From contig WOGZ01000194.1 in assembly GCA_009733775.1 (NCBI GenBank), positions 1-64,000 of the forward strand: DNA of 64,000 nucleotides, in the 5' to 3' direction. Position numbers and translations under genes: made by a program. The number at the start of each line of letters is the position of its first letter. The first letter of the stretch is position 1. Below the pieces are notes generated by a model, which saw only the letters and a program-made list of their open reading frames with translations, had not been told where the DNA came from and did no database searches. This document shows, one piece after another, positions 33,785 to 44,516 of this stretch. The DNA comes from Alectoria sarmentosa. Its lineage: Eukaryota; Ascomycota; Lecanoromycetes; Lecanorales; Parmeliaceae.

Positions 33785-34954
33785 TCAATCATCCTCTTCC
33801 ATCATACTCAACGTCTCCAGCTCGGTTCGCACCATCCGGTCAAAATCGGACCTCTCCATCCCACTGCTTCTGCACAGCCGGAACAGACTTTTGATGCTGG
33901 TGCTGACGTGCTGCTTTGCTGCCACCTCGGCGGTCGATTGAGACTCGGCGAACTCTTCCAGCCTGGACACTGCGGCTGGATCCTCTGGCGGTGACGCCGT
34001 AGGATGACTGATGCCCTCGTCAGCGATTGCTGCCCCGGGGCCACTAGGTAAAGCGTACGTGTCTCGAGAGGGAACGATGTCTGGTTCCGACGCACTCCGC
34101 ATCGAAGATGCCATGACGTTGCCATTCAGGGTTGACTCTCCTATTGCTCCGCGATCTTCGGAAGGGTCGTCATTATCCATCTCCGGCTGCACTTGAGCAT
34201 ACCGAGCGAAGTACTCAGCATCCGAGGTAGTCCTAACGTGCTTGATCGGGTTTGACGGAGTAGCAGGCGATCTTTGCGTTGCGGGGGTTCTTGCAGGAGT
34301 TTTGTCATACTGAGCCCAGTAGTCGTCATCGTCGTCGTCATCTTCTTCCTGCTCATCCTCGATGGCGGTGTCGTCATTGCTCATTCCGTGCATAGCTGAA
34401 TGATACTCGCCTTGTCGTATTGCGTCTTGCATCATAAGCTCTTTGGCCTTCTCATCTGCGTCGGCGATTGTACGACACCAATTGCTAGCGGCCACTTCCG
34501 TGTCTCCCTCTACCGGCCTGACTTCGGACACACGCCAGCCATCCCCGCCGCCTTCTTGATCTCCTTCGCACCAAAGATATATGATGATCAGCCCTAAGTC
34601 TGTGACTATCGCCCTAGCCTGCAGCGTTTCTTCGTCCAATCGCCTGTAGCTGATGTCTTCCACATCACCGAAATCGATTTCACCGGACGCGGGGTGTAGT
34701 TCAAACGCATCACTCTCCGACACTATGTCTACAAGCCGCTTCGCGGGCTCTGATTCCCAACACAAAAGAGGCAGCCATGAGTCGGAGGCGGAGGATGAGG
34801 TGGCGGCGAGTAGCTGAACGCGCTGACGAAGTATGGGAGACAGGAGAGACAGCAGGGCAGGAGGTGCTCGAGGTGAAACAAAAGCTGTGGGTAGGCATGC
34901 GAGGAGAGGTGGCAGAAGACTCCGGTAGTCCGGAGGTGGGATGTACTGAACCAT
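33785..34954 (-). CDS. Conserved hypothetical acidic protein
   Basis: Single exon, 389 aa. The N-terminus MVQYIPPPDYRSLLPPLLAC opens a helical domain (residues 1-110) with a WLPLLCWESEP motif, then GEIDFGDVEDISYRRLDEET and a strand-rich part (AIVTDLGLIIIYLWCEGD). From about residue 190 it is disordered with an acidic run (EDEQEEDDDDDDDYWAQYD), TPART/SPATP phospho-like sites and DAEYFARYAQVQPEMD. The C-terminus forms a helix (STSIKSLFRLCRSSGMERSD). The order of these blocks is that of a conserved ascomycete protein of unknown role. No enzyme motif is present. Confidence 0.8.
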   Translation of the reverse strand: MVQYIPPPDYRSLLPPLLACLPTAFVSPRAPPALLSLLSPILRQRVQLLAATSSSASDSWLPLLCWESEPAKRLVDIVSESDAFELHPASGEIDFGDVEDISYRRLDEETLQARAIVTDLGLIIIYLWCEGDQEGGGDGWRVSEVRPVEGDTEVAASNWCRTIADADEKAKELMMQDAIRQGEYHSAMHGMSNDDTAIEDEQEEDDDDDDDYWAQYDKTPARTPATQRSPATPSNPIKHVRTTSDAEYFARYAQVQPEMDNDDPSEDRGAIGESTLNGNVMASSMRSASEPDIVPSRDTYALPSGPGAAIADEGISHPTASPPEDPAAVSRLEEFAESQSTAEVAAKQHVSTSIKSLFRLCRSSGMERSDFDRMVRTELETLSMMEEDD

Positions 34955-35593
34955 TGCGATATCGGAGAGGTTGACGTTGTGCTAGCGGTGCTCTAGATAG
35001 AACTTCAGATTATTTGCTCAAATTGAACGCTGACTCATTTCAGACCGATTGCGTTTGAATTCATGGAAGGTTGAGAGTAGCTGAGGTTGTGAGAGAAGTC
35101 GTGGTTGGCTTTCGCGAAGACAGTAGGACAATCGCACCGACTAGACTCCCTTCATCCGAGATGACATTTCCCCGATATTTGGCGGAGCATTTGCTCTTCT
35201 TCTCTAAAGAAGAGCGAGCCATGACAGCGAAAAAACATCCGCACCCGCATGCCATTGCAAAGACAAGTACGCAGTACTAGTACTGATCTTCATACAACAT
35301 ACAATGGGGAAATGGCCGTTGAGTTTCCCCTCCCCAAAGCCATCATTTTGTCGGCACTACTCGGCAATCGCTTCTAGGACGCCCGGCGGGCGCTACGGTT
35401 GGCGGTGGTGGTGTGGTCAATCACAATGGTGTGGCATTCTGTTTTATCTGGTTCATGCATTATGACGAATAATCCCAACATTAATCATGATAAGAGACCA
35501 TGCCTACTACGAGTATAATTTCATGGCTTGATTCCCTCTATCTTCAGATATCCAATCCTCAGAGGTGGTTTGGAGACGGCAGCGACCGGCATC
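34955..35593. other. Divergent spacer and promoter region
   Basis: Lies between two divergent genes. No supported gene; an in-frame ATG for the MFS gene at 35528 falls here. Confidence 0.5.
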
Positions 35594-37166
35594 ATGGCCG
35601 TCGAAACCGACTCTTTGGTGTCTAAACAACCCTTTGCTTCAGACACAGAGCAGAGAGATGACTTTGAAGCTTCGGAAAAAGCAAAGAGGCTACGTCTCAA
35701 GGTCGACCTCAGGTTATGCACCATCGCAGGTCTACTATGCAGTCTTAATTTACTAGACAGTGGGATCATCTCCAGCGCCTCGGTCACGAGCATGTTGAAG
35801 GACCTTGGACTCGATCAAGGAAATCGTTACTCCTTTTCAATTCTGATTTTTACCGTGGCAAGTGTTTGTTTCCAGCTTCCCGCCACATTGGCCGTGCGTA
35901 TAGTAGGACCCCGAATCTTCTTCGCTTCTATCACTTTCGCCTTCGGCTTGATCACCCTCTGCACGGCCTTCATCCATACGTGGAGAGAGATGATTGGAAT
36001 GCGAATTCTCCTAGGTATCCTCATGAGTGGCATCTACCCAGGGCTCGCTTTGCTCATATCGAGCTGGTACCGAAGAGAGGAGCTCCAGCTTCGCTTTGCG
36101 TTCTTGCAATGTGGTGAAGTAATTGTCCTAGCTACCGGAGGAATTGTGAATTTTGGCTTGAACAACCTCGATGGCCGGGGCGGTGTCAAGGGCTGGCAGT
36201 GGATGTTTATCGTTCGTAGGTATTTTCGAGGTCCATGTTTTCTCTATTGAACCAAATATTGAGTCTTGAGACATGTCTTGGGAGCTTTCACTCTCTAGAT
36301 GTGTTTCAAGGCTCGTCATACCCCCTTAACAAGCAAGACTGACTCCGAAATTAGAGGGTCTTGTGGCTTGCCTTATCGGTATAGCAACGTATTGGTGGAT
36401 TGTAGACTTTCCCGAAAAGGCCCAAGAAAGCTTCTATTTTCTGGACGAGGCAGAGACCAAGATCGCTGTCGCACGGATCCAGCAGGATCGTGGCGATGTT
36501 TTACCGACTCCGTTTTCGTGGCCTGAAGTCTTGAAGCATTTTCTCGATATCAAGGTGTATGGATTCGCAGCAACCTTCTTTCTTCTCAACTTGGTCTCTA
36601 CAGCTTTATCATACTTCTTGCCCATTATCCTTCAAAGTGGTATGGGCTTCTCGACGAACAAGGCAATATTGCTGTCGGCGCCACCGTATTACTATGCGGT
36701 CATTCCAGTAGTGATATCGTCTTGGATTGGCGACAAGTATCGTCTTCGAGGGCCTGTCATAACCTTCAACTCGCTATGCTTGATTGCAGGCTTTGGAATG
36801 CTTGGCTTCGCCGACCAAGTCACAGTCAGATACATCGGTACCTACCTTGCCACAGGGGCATACATCTCGAATTGGGCAGCTCTGAACAGCTACCAAGCCA
36901 GCAACATTACGGGTCAGTGGAAGCGGGCAGTGACGGCAGCAGCGGTAACCGCATGTAACGGACTCGGCGGTGTTGCTGGGAGCTTTATTGTCCGGCAGAC
37001 CGAGGCTCCTCGCTACCCAACGGCAGTTTGGGTGTCTATTGGGTCCCATATCCTCATCATTAGCATTGTCCTCGCATTCTCGGTGTACTTCTACACTGCC
37101 AACAGCAAGCAAAGAAAGGGTAAGAAGACGATTGAGAGGACTGAGGGTTTCCGATATACTTATTAA
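35594..37166 (+). CDS. MFS transporter, allantoate permease-like (DAL5/ACS family)
   Basis: Plasma-membrane symporter of the anion:cation family; substrates in this family include allantoate, nicotinate, vitamins and organic acids, and the one here cannot be told. Exons 35594-36215 and 36355-37166 across a 139-bp intron, phase 1, about 477 aa. Start chosen at MAVETDSLV (good ATGG context); an ATG at 35528 adds 22 residues. Twelve helices are visible: LRLCTIAGLLCSLNLLDSG (TM1), RYSFSILIFTVASVCFQLP (TM2), then the loop RIVGPRIFFASIT, GMRILLGILMSGIYPGLALL (motif between TM4 and 5) and WYRREELQLRFA, a family signature. After the intron come YWWIVDFPEKAQ, SYFLPIILQSGMGF and YISNWAALNSYQASNITGQW, also family marks. 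Confidence 0.88.
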
Positions 37167-37747
37167 GAGAGACTTGAACGTCATGAATTGGGAGAGAAGT
37201 TAGGGAGTAATCACGAATAAAAGCAGACGAAGAACATTCATTGACAGTCATCTCTGACTTTCGCCGTCCCATTTCGTGGTGAATAATGGCAAACAAACAC
37301 CCAATGCTCGACTCTAACTTGGAGCTGTCATGACCTGATACTTTTCTTAAGCTCAGAAGTGTAAAGGATTTGATATGTAGAGGTGGAAATGCACACAAAT
37401 GAACGGACCCGAGTCCCTATGTCAGGTACTCTTGTACTTTATTTTTGAAGGCCATAAAAATTCGTCAAAGGACAAATTTTGATACGGACAGCACTTTAAA
37501 TAGGCTCGATAGGGTGACAATGTTGTCCAATCAGGATAGATGTACCTACCTGCTCTTACCTCATGCTCAGGCACAACGCTTCTAGCCTTTCCGTTCTCTC
37601 TCAAATCTAACCATTGGAAACAAAATGTTTCACAGATCCTCACTGAAGCTTGCCAAGCAAAGAGAAGCAGACTGAGCGTCTTGCTCCAGCTTCGCAAACG
37701 GGTCACGCCTCCCTTTGCTAAACAACGAGCTCTAGGGCGCGGCAAAT
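37167..37747. other. Intergenic, upstream of SLA1
   Basis: No supported gene. Normal composition with pyrimidine-rich sequence near 37580-37700. Confidence 0.5.
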
Positions 37748-40700
37748 ATGGTCTTCGTCTCTATTTGTACAGCGCTGTATGACTATGCTCCTCAAGGTGA
37801 TAATGAGCTCTCCATACGAGAGGGGGAAATAATTTACATACTCGAGAAGAGCTCGGATGATGACTGGTGGAAAGCAAAGAAAAGGGCGCCGAGTGAAGAC
37901 GAGGATGAGCCCATGGGCTTGATACCAAACAACTACGTCACCGAGGTTCGTATTACCGGCTGAATGCTTGGAGACATAGTATCCATGAAGGCTGAAATCA
38001 TGTTTGAATGGCATTTGGAATGGGGTGCTGACAGCTGCCGCGTAGGCTCACCCCACCCATCATGCCAAAGCATTATATGACTACAGCCGGCAAACCGACG
38101 AGGAGCTTTCTTTTACCGAAGAAGCCATACTCTCTGTCTACGATACATCTGATCCGGACTGGACCCTGGTAGGACTGGATGGCGAATATGGCTTTGCGCC
38201 TTCCAACTACATCGATATCACTGGCAAAGCAGAACAACGGTCACCACAAGCAGCATCGTCACCCCAGACCTTGGAGAGAGAAACGGAGCTGGAACAACCA
38301 TCGAACCCAGTCTCTTTGACTCGTACTGGCCCTGCAGCTGCCATGGCAGGCATCATGCACCAGAAGTCATCTTCCAAAGACTTGCCACCAGCCAACACAA
38401 GTCTGCAACCTCGGAGACCGCAATTTACCCCAGAAGATTCAGATGAAGAGCCCCCCGCGCCATCATTACCTCAACGCCCTCCTTCCCAGCAGCTCTCGCC
38501 ACCTCCACAATACACTTCCCCCCGAACTCCGCATTCTCCAGGCATTGCAGCTTCGCCGCCCTACAATCGCGCCGTGAGCCGAAGCTACGATGAGGATCAG
38601 CCGCAGGTTAACAATGGCGGCTTTCATATGTACAACATCAATGAGATGGTGTCTGCTATGGGCAAAAATAAGAAGATGCCGACGACGTTGGGTCTGAATC
38701 TGGCTACCGGCGTCATTATGATTGCTCCAGAGAAATCACGCGATGGGCCCCAGCAAGAATGGACAGCGGAGAAACTCACCCATTATTCGATTGAGGGCAA
38801 ACACGTTTTCATGGAATTAGTGCGACCCAGCAAGAGCATTGACTTCCATGCCGGTGCCAAAGATACAGCACAAGAAATTACTAGGGGCCTTGGAGAGATA
38901 GCAGGTGCTGCTAGAGCAGAAGGCCTTCGAGAGGTGCTTGAAGCGAGCACAGGATCTGCCGGTGGACAAAGAAAGGGCCATGTACTATACGAGTTCATGG
39001 CTCAAGGCGAAGACGAAGTCACAGTCGCTGTTGGTGACGAAGTCATCGTTGTTGATGACACTAAAAGTGACGAATGGTGGATGGTTCGGAGGCTGAAGAA
39101 TGGAAAGGAAGGTGTAGTACCAAGTACTTACGTGGAGGTGACGGGTATAGTAGCTCCGCCTCGGACAAGCTCTGGCATCAATGCTGGTAAGTCTGTCGTG
39201 GAGCAGAACAGATTAGATGAAGAAAGAATGGTAAAGGAGGCTGTGAAGGCTTCGAAGACTGAAGCAAAGGCTGCCGAGCGGAGCAAGAAGGAAAGCAAGC
39301 ACAGTAGGTCTTCTTCGGCGTCGAAGTCCAAGCCCGACATGGCAAAGACGCGGACCTGGACCGATCGATCTGGTACTTTCAAAGTCGAAGCGCAATTTAT
39401 TGGCTTGAAGGATGGAAAGATACACTTGCACAAGCTCAACGGGGTTAAGATTGCAGTTCCTGTGGTCAAGATGGCAATCGAAGATCTCGAATACGTCGAG
39501 AAAGTCACTGGTGTCTCCCTAGATGATGAAAAACCACTTTCCGATATCAAACGCGAGAACACGCAGACCGCAAGGGGCAATGATCGTAAGAAGTCCGAGT
39601 CTGCAGCAAGCGCAGCAAAGCCAGGAGCAACGGTTGAGCCGTCCAAACCCAAGCCTGATGGGCCTGAATATGACTGGTTCGACTTCTTCCTCAAAGCTGG
39701 AGTTAGCCCCTATCAATGCGAGAGGTACGCCTTCAACTTCAACAAAGATTCGATGGACGAAAATGTTCTCGGGGAGATCACGCCATCTGTATTGCGGACG
39801 CTTGGTCTTAAAGAAGGGGACATACTTCGAGTAATGAAACATTTGGACACCAAATTTGGTCGCACTGGTATGCTTTAGTTTTTCTCTTCTAAGTCATGCG
39901 TTGTAGCTGCCAAGCTGACCTGAAAGAAGGTGGACAAGCTCCAGATGGTGAAAGTGGGGGCCTCTTTTCAGGGCCTGGTGGCGCTCTCAGGAACAATACC
40001 CGCAAAGGACGCCCGGCCCCCACGGTGCAAAGCAATGACACTGTTGATGCCAATACATTCAGACAAAGAGAGAACGATGAAGAGAAAGCAAAGCCTACAT
40101 CGGAGGCCGTCCCGACACCGCTGGAGACGGTGCCGCCACCGCAGAAGAAACAAACTCGCGGTTTCGATGACGATGCGTGGGACGTCAAGCCTTCTAAGAC
40201 ACCGACACAACAAAATAGCCAGCAATCCGCTACAGCGCCTCCGGCAGCGGCGAGTGCCCCTCCACAGCAGCCTTCATTGACGGGCTCCTTACTAGATCTG
40301 TCTCTGCTATCACCACCTCTGCAACCTACACCAGCCCAGAATACCCCAGTCCAGAAGCCTCTGCAACCTCTGCAGCCTCAGCCCACGCAAACCCAACCAC
40401 CTGCACAGGTCCCGCCACCGCAGGCCGTACAGCAACAGCCTGCAGGAGCGAACCCACAGTTCTTCTCGCAGCTGGGACAGCAGCCTACGGGCTTCCAATC
40501 ACAGCAGCAGAACACATCTCAAATGCAGCAGCCTCAGGGATATGGTCTCCAACAAAACTTTCAGAACCAGCAACCGCAGCAGACTGGCCCGCCACGACAA
40601 AGGCCCCAAGCACCTCAGATCAGTCAGCAAGGCTCCATAATGCCGCCACCACCCGCCAGACCTCTATCAGCACCTCAGACCCAACTGCCAGCCAGTAGCT

Positions 40701-41477
40701 TCGGTCCACCCCCATTGCAGCCGCAGCTGACAGGCTTTCAATCGCAAAGTCACTTTGGGAACCAGATCGCACCGCCAGGTCACAGCCTTAATGATTTGAA
40801 TCAGCAAAGGCTACAGCAACAGCAATTTCAACAGCAACAGCAACTTAGTCAACAGCAGTTCGGCCAGCAGCAACTACAGCCACAGCAGACAGGCTTCGGG
40901 CAGCAGAATCCAGGATTTAGTCAGTTTGGGAACGGCATAATGCCCCAGCAGACTGCCCTTGGACAACAGTACCAGATGGTACCGCGGCCATCGGAACTAC
41001 AAGGAATGCAGAATCCGTATATCAACGGCCAGCAGACTGGAAGTCCGTTCGCAGACCCTCGAGGACAGCAGCAAACCGGAGGCTTCCAGCCATTGCAGGC
41101 CCAGAACACAGGGTTCCAGCCCCAGTTCCAGCCTTCTCTCCAGCCCCAGCAGACTGGTATCAATTCCATGTTGCCTCCGGCATTGCAGCCTCAGCAAACA
41201 GGCGTAAATGGTTTCTCCAGGCCTAGCTTCGGCCAAGCACCTCCGGCGATGCCTCCAATGCCATCAATGCCCTCGGAGCTTGCCGCCGCTCCACTGCTGC
41301 CGCAAAAGACCGGTCCGCCGCCCCCAGTTAGGTTTGGAACCCCGGCAGCAAACAAATTGGTACCTCAGCGGACAGGACGGGCGAATCTGGCTTCAGCTAG
41401 TGAGTGTTTCATATCTCCATTGTAGTATATCAAGACTCATCCGTGTTCTAGCACCTTCAAACCCTTTTGGGTTCTGA
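37748..41477 (+). CDS. SLA1: SLA1-type endocytic actin-assembly adaptor
   Basis: Adaptor of cortical actin patches that couples cargo, clathrin and the Las17/Arp2/3 machinery. Exons 37748-37945, 38046-39867, 39927-41399 and 41452-41477; all phases agree and give 1172 aa, normal for the family. Order: SH3-1 (ALYDYAPQGDNELSI, residues 5-62), SH3-2 (ALYDYSRQTDEELSF, about 73-125), Pro-rich linker, Sla1 core domain (TTLGLNLATGVIMIAPEK; KLTHYSIEGKHVFMEL), SH3-3 (VLYEFMAQGEDEVTV, about 377-432), SHD1 cargo-binding domain (RTWTDRSGTFKVEAQFIGL, about 502-555), SHD2/SAM (YDWFDFFLKAGVSPYQCERY, about 608-675), then a Gln-rich tail with many LxxQxTG-type repeats (QPQQTG). The fourth exon ends NPFGF, carrying the NPF EH-domain ligand. 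The tail repeats are regulatory Ark1/Prk1 kinase targets in yeast. Confidence 0.95.
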
Positions 41478-42394
41478 GAACTTCCTTTATTCAGTAATGA
41501 TGGGGGGCGACGATAAGCATCCGCATAGTTGGACTAATGAAAGGGAATAGCGGTGGGCATCTGTAAATATTAATAGCACGTCTTTGTGTACCTAAGCATT
41601 AGCATTATAGAGATGACTCTGCATTACCTCCATTTATTTCCAACACTGTCGCTTGAATAAAGGCAGGCATGCTGCCAGAGAAACTAAAATTCACAGTGGG
41701 CTGAAAACAGAGAGGGAAGCTCATTGAGCTCTGGAAAGCGAAAGGCATTTTGATGTTTTTTGGAGACTGTAGTTTCCAAGGGTAACAGAACAGCTCAGGG
41801 GCTGTTGTTGTTGTATTCGTAACTTTGGACGGTACAGCATCCGGTGCTCGGCAGATGTTGCCGCAAGCATCTGCCGTTGACGCCACTTCTGCTTTCACAT
41901 GCTTTCACATGCTTACCGGGTTGTTGGTAATGCACAACAAATATCTCGATTGCGGTTAATCGCTTTCAATTGCTTGTGCAGTCCGTTTTTCATATGTATC
42001 ATTGGCTGATTCCTTCACAAGCTTGGGACTACAGACCCTAAAGCTTCATCTCTTACACAATTTCCTTGCTCATTGTCCGCTCTTGAGAGTCAAAGAGAAG
42101 CTTCTAGCATTTCGACCTGCTCTTTCCCTATAAAACTCTCTCATCTCCCTCGAGCTCATGAAATTACTCGTCTCATCTTTCATCATCTGCGCCGTAGCAA
42201 CACTAATCTACAACAGCTCATTCTTGTCTCAATTGACCAGTTTCCTACATCAGATTCCACTCGCATCCTTCCTTTCTACAACCCAGAACCCTTCGAACCG
42301 GCCTTCAACAAGGCTATCGTCCAATTCTACGTCCCCTTTCTTCGGGCTACTGCTCGTACCACCTACCTTCTTCGCTCCGAACAAACCTACAAAC
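41478..42394. other. Spacer and pirin 5' region
   Basis: No gene is supported up to 42157. From ATG 42158 a frame runs into pirin and encodes a hydrophobic N-terminal extension of 79 residues; whether it is translated is open. Confidence 0.5.
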
Positions 42395-43303
42395 ATGACG
42401 GTACCACGGGCTATACGCCAGGCTTTTCTGGCGATTGAGCAGTCGGAAGGAGCTGGGGCTCGCGTCCGCCGTTCGATTGGTACACCGAAGCTACGAAACT
42501 TCTCTCCATTCCTAATGCTTGATCACTTCTCCGTTGCACCGGGTGCTGGTTTCCCAGATCATCCTCATCGTGGGCAAGAGACTATCACATACTTGCTCAA
42601 GGGAGCAGTGGATCATGAGGACTTTGCTGGAAACGCAGGTACGATTGAAGCTGGAGACCTTCAGTTTATGACAGCAGGACGTGGTATAATGCACGCCGAG
42701 ATGCCCAGACAGAATTCCGACGGAAGCGCGAATGTGGGCATGCAGCTTTGGGTCGACCTGCCAGAGAAACTAAAGAAATGCGAGCCTCGATATCGCGATC
42801 TCCGAGCAGCTGAGATTCCCACAATCAAGGTTGACCATGGGAATGTCACCATCAAAATCATCTCAGGTCAATCCCACGGTACAGACAGTGTCCAGGAACT
42901 AGCCTACACGCCCGTCTGGATCTTCGATATCACAATCACCCCAGGCGGAAAAGTCACCCAACCACTCCCTGTCGGCTGGAACGCCTTCGCCTACACCCTC
43001 GCCGGCTATACCGCCTTTGGTGTCGGCAAAGATCAGACCACGGTCGGCCAATACCACAATGTTGTTTTCGAGCAAAACGGAGATTCCATGTCCGCAGAAG
43101 TTGCCAAGGATGCGAAAGAAAACGGGCAATTCATACTTGTTGCAGGACTGCCGCTGGATCAGAAGGTTGTGCAGTATGGGCCGTTTGTCCTGAATACGCA
43201 GGATGAGGTTTATCAGGCTATGCTCGATTATCAAAGTCATCAGAATGGCTTTGAAAGGGCAAAGGGTTGGAAGAGTGAGATTGGGAAGAGTATGGTCCAT
43301 TGA
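42395..43303 (+). CDS. Pirin-family cupin protein
   Basis: Bicupin of the pirin family; members bind iron, and some act as quercetin dioxygenases or transcription cofactors. From the Met at 42395 the protein is 302 aa, standard length, starting MTVPRAIRQAFLAIEQSEGAG. The N-terminal cupin has SPFLMLDHFSVAPGAGFPDH then PHRGQETITYLL, giving the metal-binding His set, plus VDHEDFAGNAGTIEAGDLQ and TAGRGIMHAEMP (His and Glu ligands). The C-terminal cupin holds WIFDITITPGGKVTQPLP. The frame stays open upstream to ATG 42158 and would add 79 residues with a membrane-like start (MKLLVSSFIICAVATLIYN). I favour the inner start by family length but cannot exclude a targeted long form. Confidence 0.9.
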   Translation: MTVPRAIRQAFLAIEQSEGAGARVRRSIGTPKLRNFSPFLMLDHFSVAPGAGFPDHPHRGQETITYLLKGAVDHEDFAGNAGTIEAGDLQFMTAGRGIMHAEMPRQNSDGSANVGMQLWVDLPEKLKKCEPRYRDLRAAEIPTIKVDHGNVTIKIISGQSHGTDSVQELAYTPVWIFDITITPGGKVTQPLPVGWNAFAYTLAGYTAFGVGKDQTTVGQYHNVVFEQNGDSMSAEVAKDAKENGQFILVAGLPLDQKVVQYGPFVLNTQDEVYQAMLDYQSHQNGFERAKGWKSEIGKSMVH

Positions 43304-43565
43304 AGAGCTCAATGGCAGAGGATGAGCCGGGCAATTGACGTTGACAAATCAGGATAGAGTGGGTTTGGGTTGAGCGATGGAGCTTTGGATTTTGTACATA
43401 GACTCATGAGCACCTCCGGTGGCAAAACCTTTACCAATTGACAATCCCCTTCTGCAGATACCAACCACTGATGCGCACATGGAAGGTTACGCATCGCGCC
43501 CTAACCTTGTTGCTTTAGTGTTACCCCCCAGCACGTCTGTTCTTGCTGGCTCCTTTACTCCCCTT

Positions 43566-44303
43566 TCAATGCACGAGCACGACCGGTTTCCCCTTTTCCC
43601 ACGCATTCAGAGACTCCTTAATATTCGTCCAATACCTCAACTTGACCGCCTCCGACTTTGCCATCTCAATATCGTCACTCGTAAATGCCTCATCAAGTAT
43701 CCCCTCACTCTCCGCTATCCTCGCATCATTACTAATCTTCATCTCTTCAAGATCGCTTTCTTGCCCAGCAGCTTCGATCGCTTCGCGCACTTCCAGCACT
43801 TCCATCAGGAGGTCGGGATCTTCGACTTTTGCGGTCTCGTCTTCTGCGACGTCGATGCCGCGGAGTGATAGCAGATATTGCGCTCGCAGTAAAGGAGTCT
43901 GCAACGTCTTGTATGCCTCGTTGATCATGGCGGACGTCCCTTCGGCGCGCGCCTTGTCAACGCCTTGATGTCGGTCCGGGTGAGCGCGCGCCTGCAATTG
44001 GAGGAACTCGTTGCGAAGCTGTCGGGTGTCGATGACGAAGGGCCCGTGGGGCGGGGCGCCTTTTGAAAGCGTGGCTGGAAAAATGTCGTAATGCGAAAGC
44101 GCACTGGAGAGCGGAGAGCCCGACGTTGAAGCATAGTATCTGAAAAGTCTGCTAAGATAACGAGGTGACGGGGGTAGTTGTGTGGCTGTTGCTTGAGCGG
44201 GTGTATGTGGATGGTGGGTGCGCGGGGAGGTGGTCATGGACATGTAGCGGTGGAAGCTGAGGAAAAAGCGTTTGATATTGTGGGAGGGAGACGGTTTTGA
44301 CAT
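43566..44303 (-). CDS. JAC1: Mitochondrial J-protein co-chaperone JAC1/HscB
   Basis: Matrix J-protein that delivers the Fe-S scaffold ISU1 to the Hsp70 SSQ1 during iron-sulfur cluster biogenesis. Single exon, 245 aa. The first 60 residues are basic and Ser/Thr/Pro-rich (a mitochondrial presequence). The J-domain spans about 70-145 with HYDIFP, the HPD motif at 108-110 (ARAHPDRHQG) and INEAYKTLQTPLLRAQYLL, then GIDVAEDE. The HscB C-terminal three-helix bundle follows (DPDLLMEVLEVREAIEAAGQ). It ends with a helix containing LRYWTNIKESLNAWE, where the HscB family ends. Confidence 0.95.
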   Translation of the reverse strand: MSKPSPSHNIKRFFLSFHRYMSMTTSPRTHHPHTPAQATATQLPPSPRYLSRLFRYYASTSGSPLSSALSHYDIFPATLSKGAPPHGPFVIDTRQLRNEFLQLQARAHPDRHQGVDKARAEGTSAMINEAYKTLQTPLLRAQYLLSLRGIDVAEDETAKVEDPDLLMEVLEVREAIEAAGQESDLEEMKISNDARIAESEGILDEAFTSDDIEMAKSEAVKLRYWTNIKESLNAWEKGKPVVLVH

Positions 44304-44516
44304 GTTTGCTCTATGCTCCGAGTCTGTATAATCTTTTTCTTGCAGAAACGGGCTGGAGGTTGATCAGTACAGAAAATGGTCGGACTCTTCTCCGTCGAGA
44401 GTCGAATGTCTTGGCATCGATAAAGATTGGCCTCGGCTCAGCCCTATCAAACGGAATTCAAACAATAGAAGCCACCTCAGCTTCCACCCATTTTTCAACC
44501 TCCTTATGATGATAAG
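44304..44516. promoter_or_regulatory. Bidirectional promoter between JAC1 and YOS9
   Basis: Only 213 bp separate the start codons of the two divergent genes, so both core promoters must lie here or within leaders. A CTTCTCCGTC pyrimidine block and an AT-rich TTATGATGATAAG just before the YOS9 ATG are visible. No TATA box or named factor site can be claimed. Confidence 0.6.

Noticed and set aside
36774..37184. Minus-strand frame of 136 codons under the MFS gene
   Set aside because: Antisense shadow of transporter exon 2.
39896..41425. Separate Gln/Pro-rich protein gene
   Set aside because: It is the third exon of SLA1, joined in frame at 39867/39927 and completed by the NPFGF exon.
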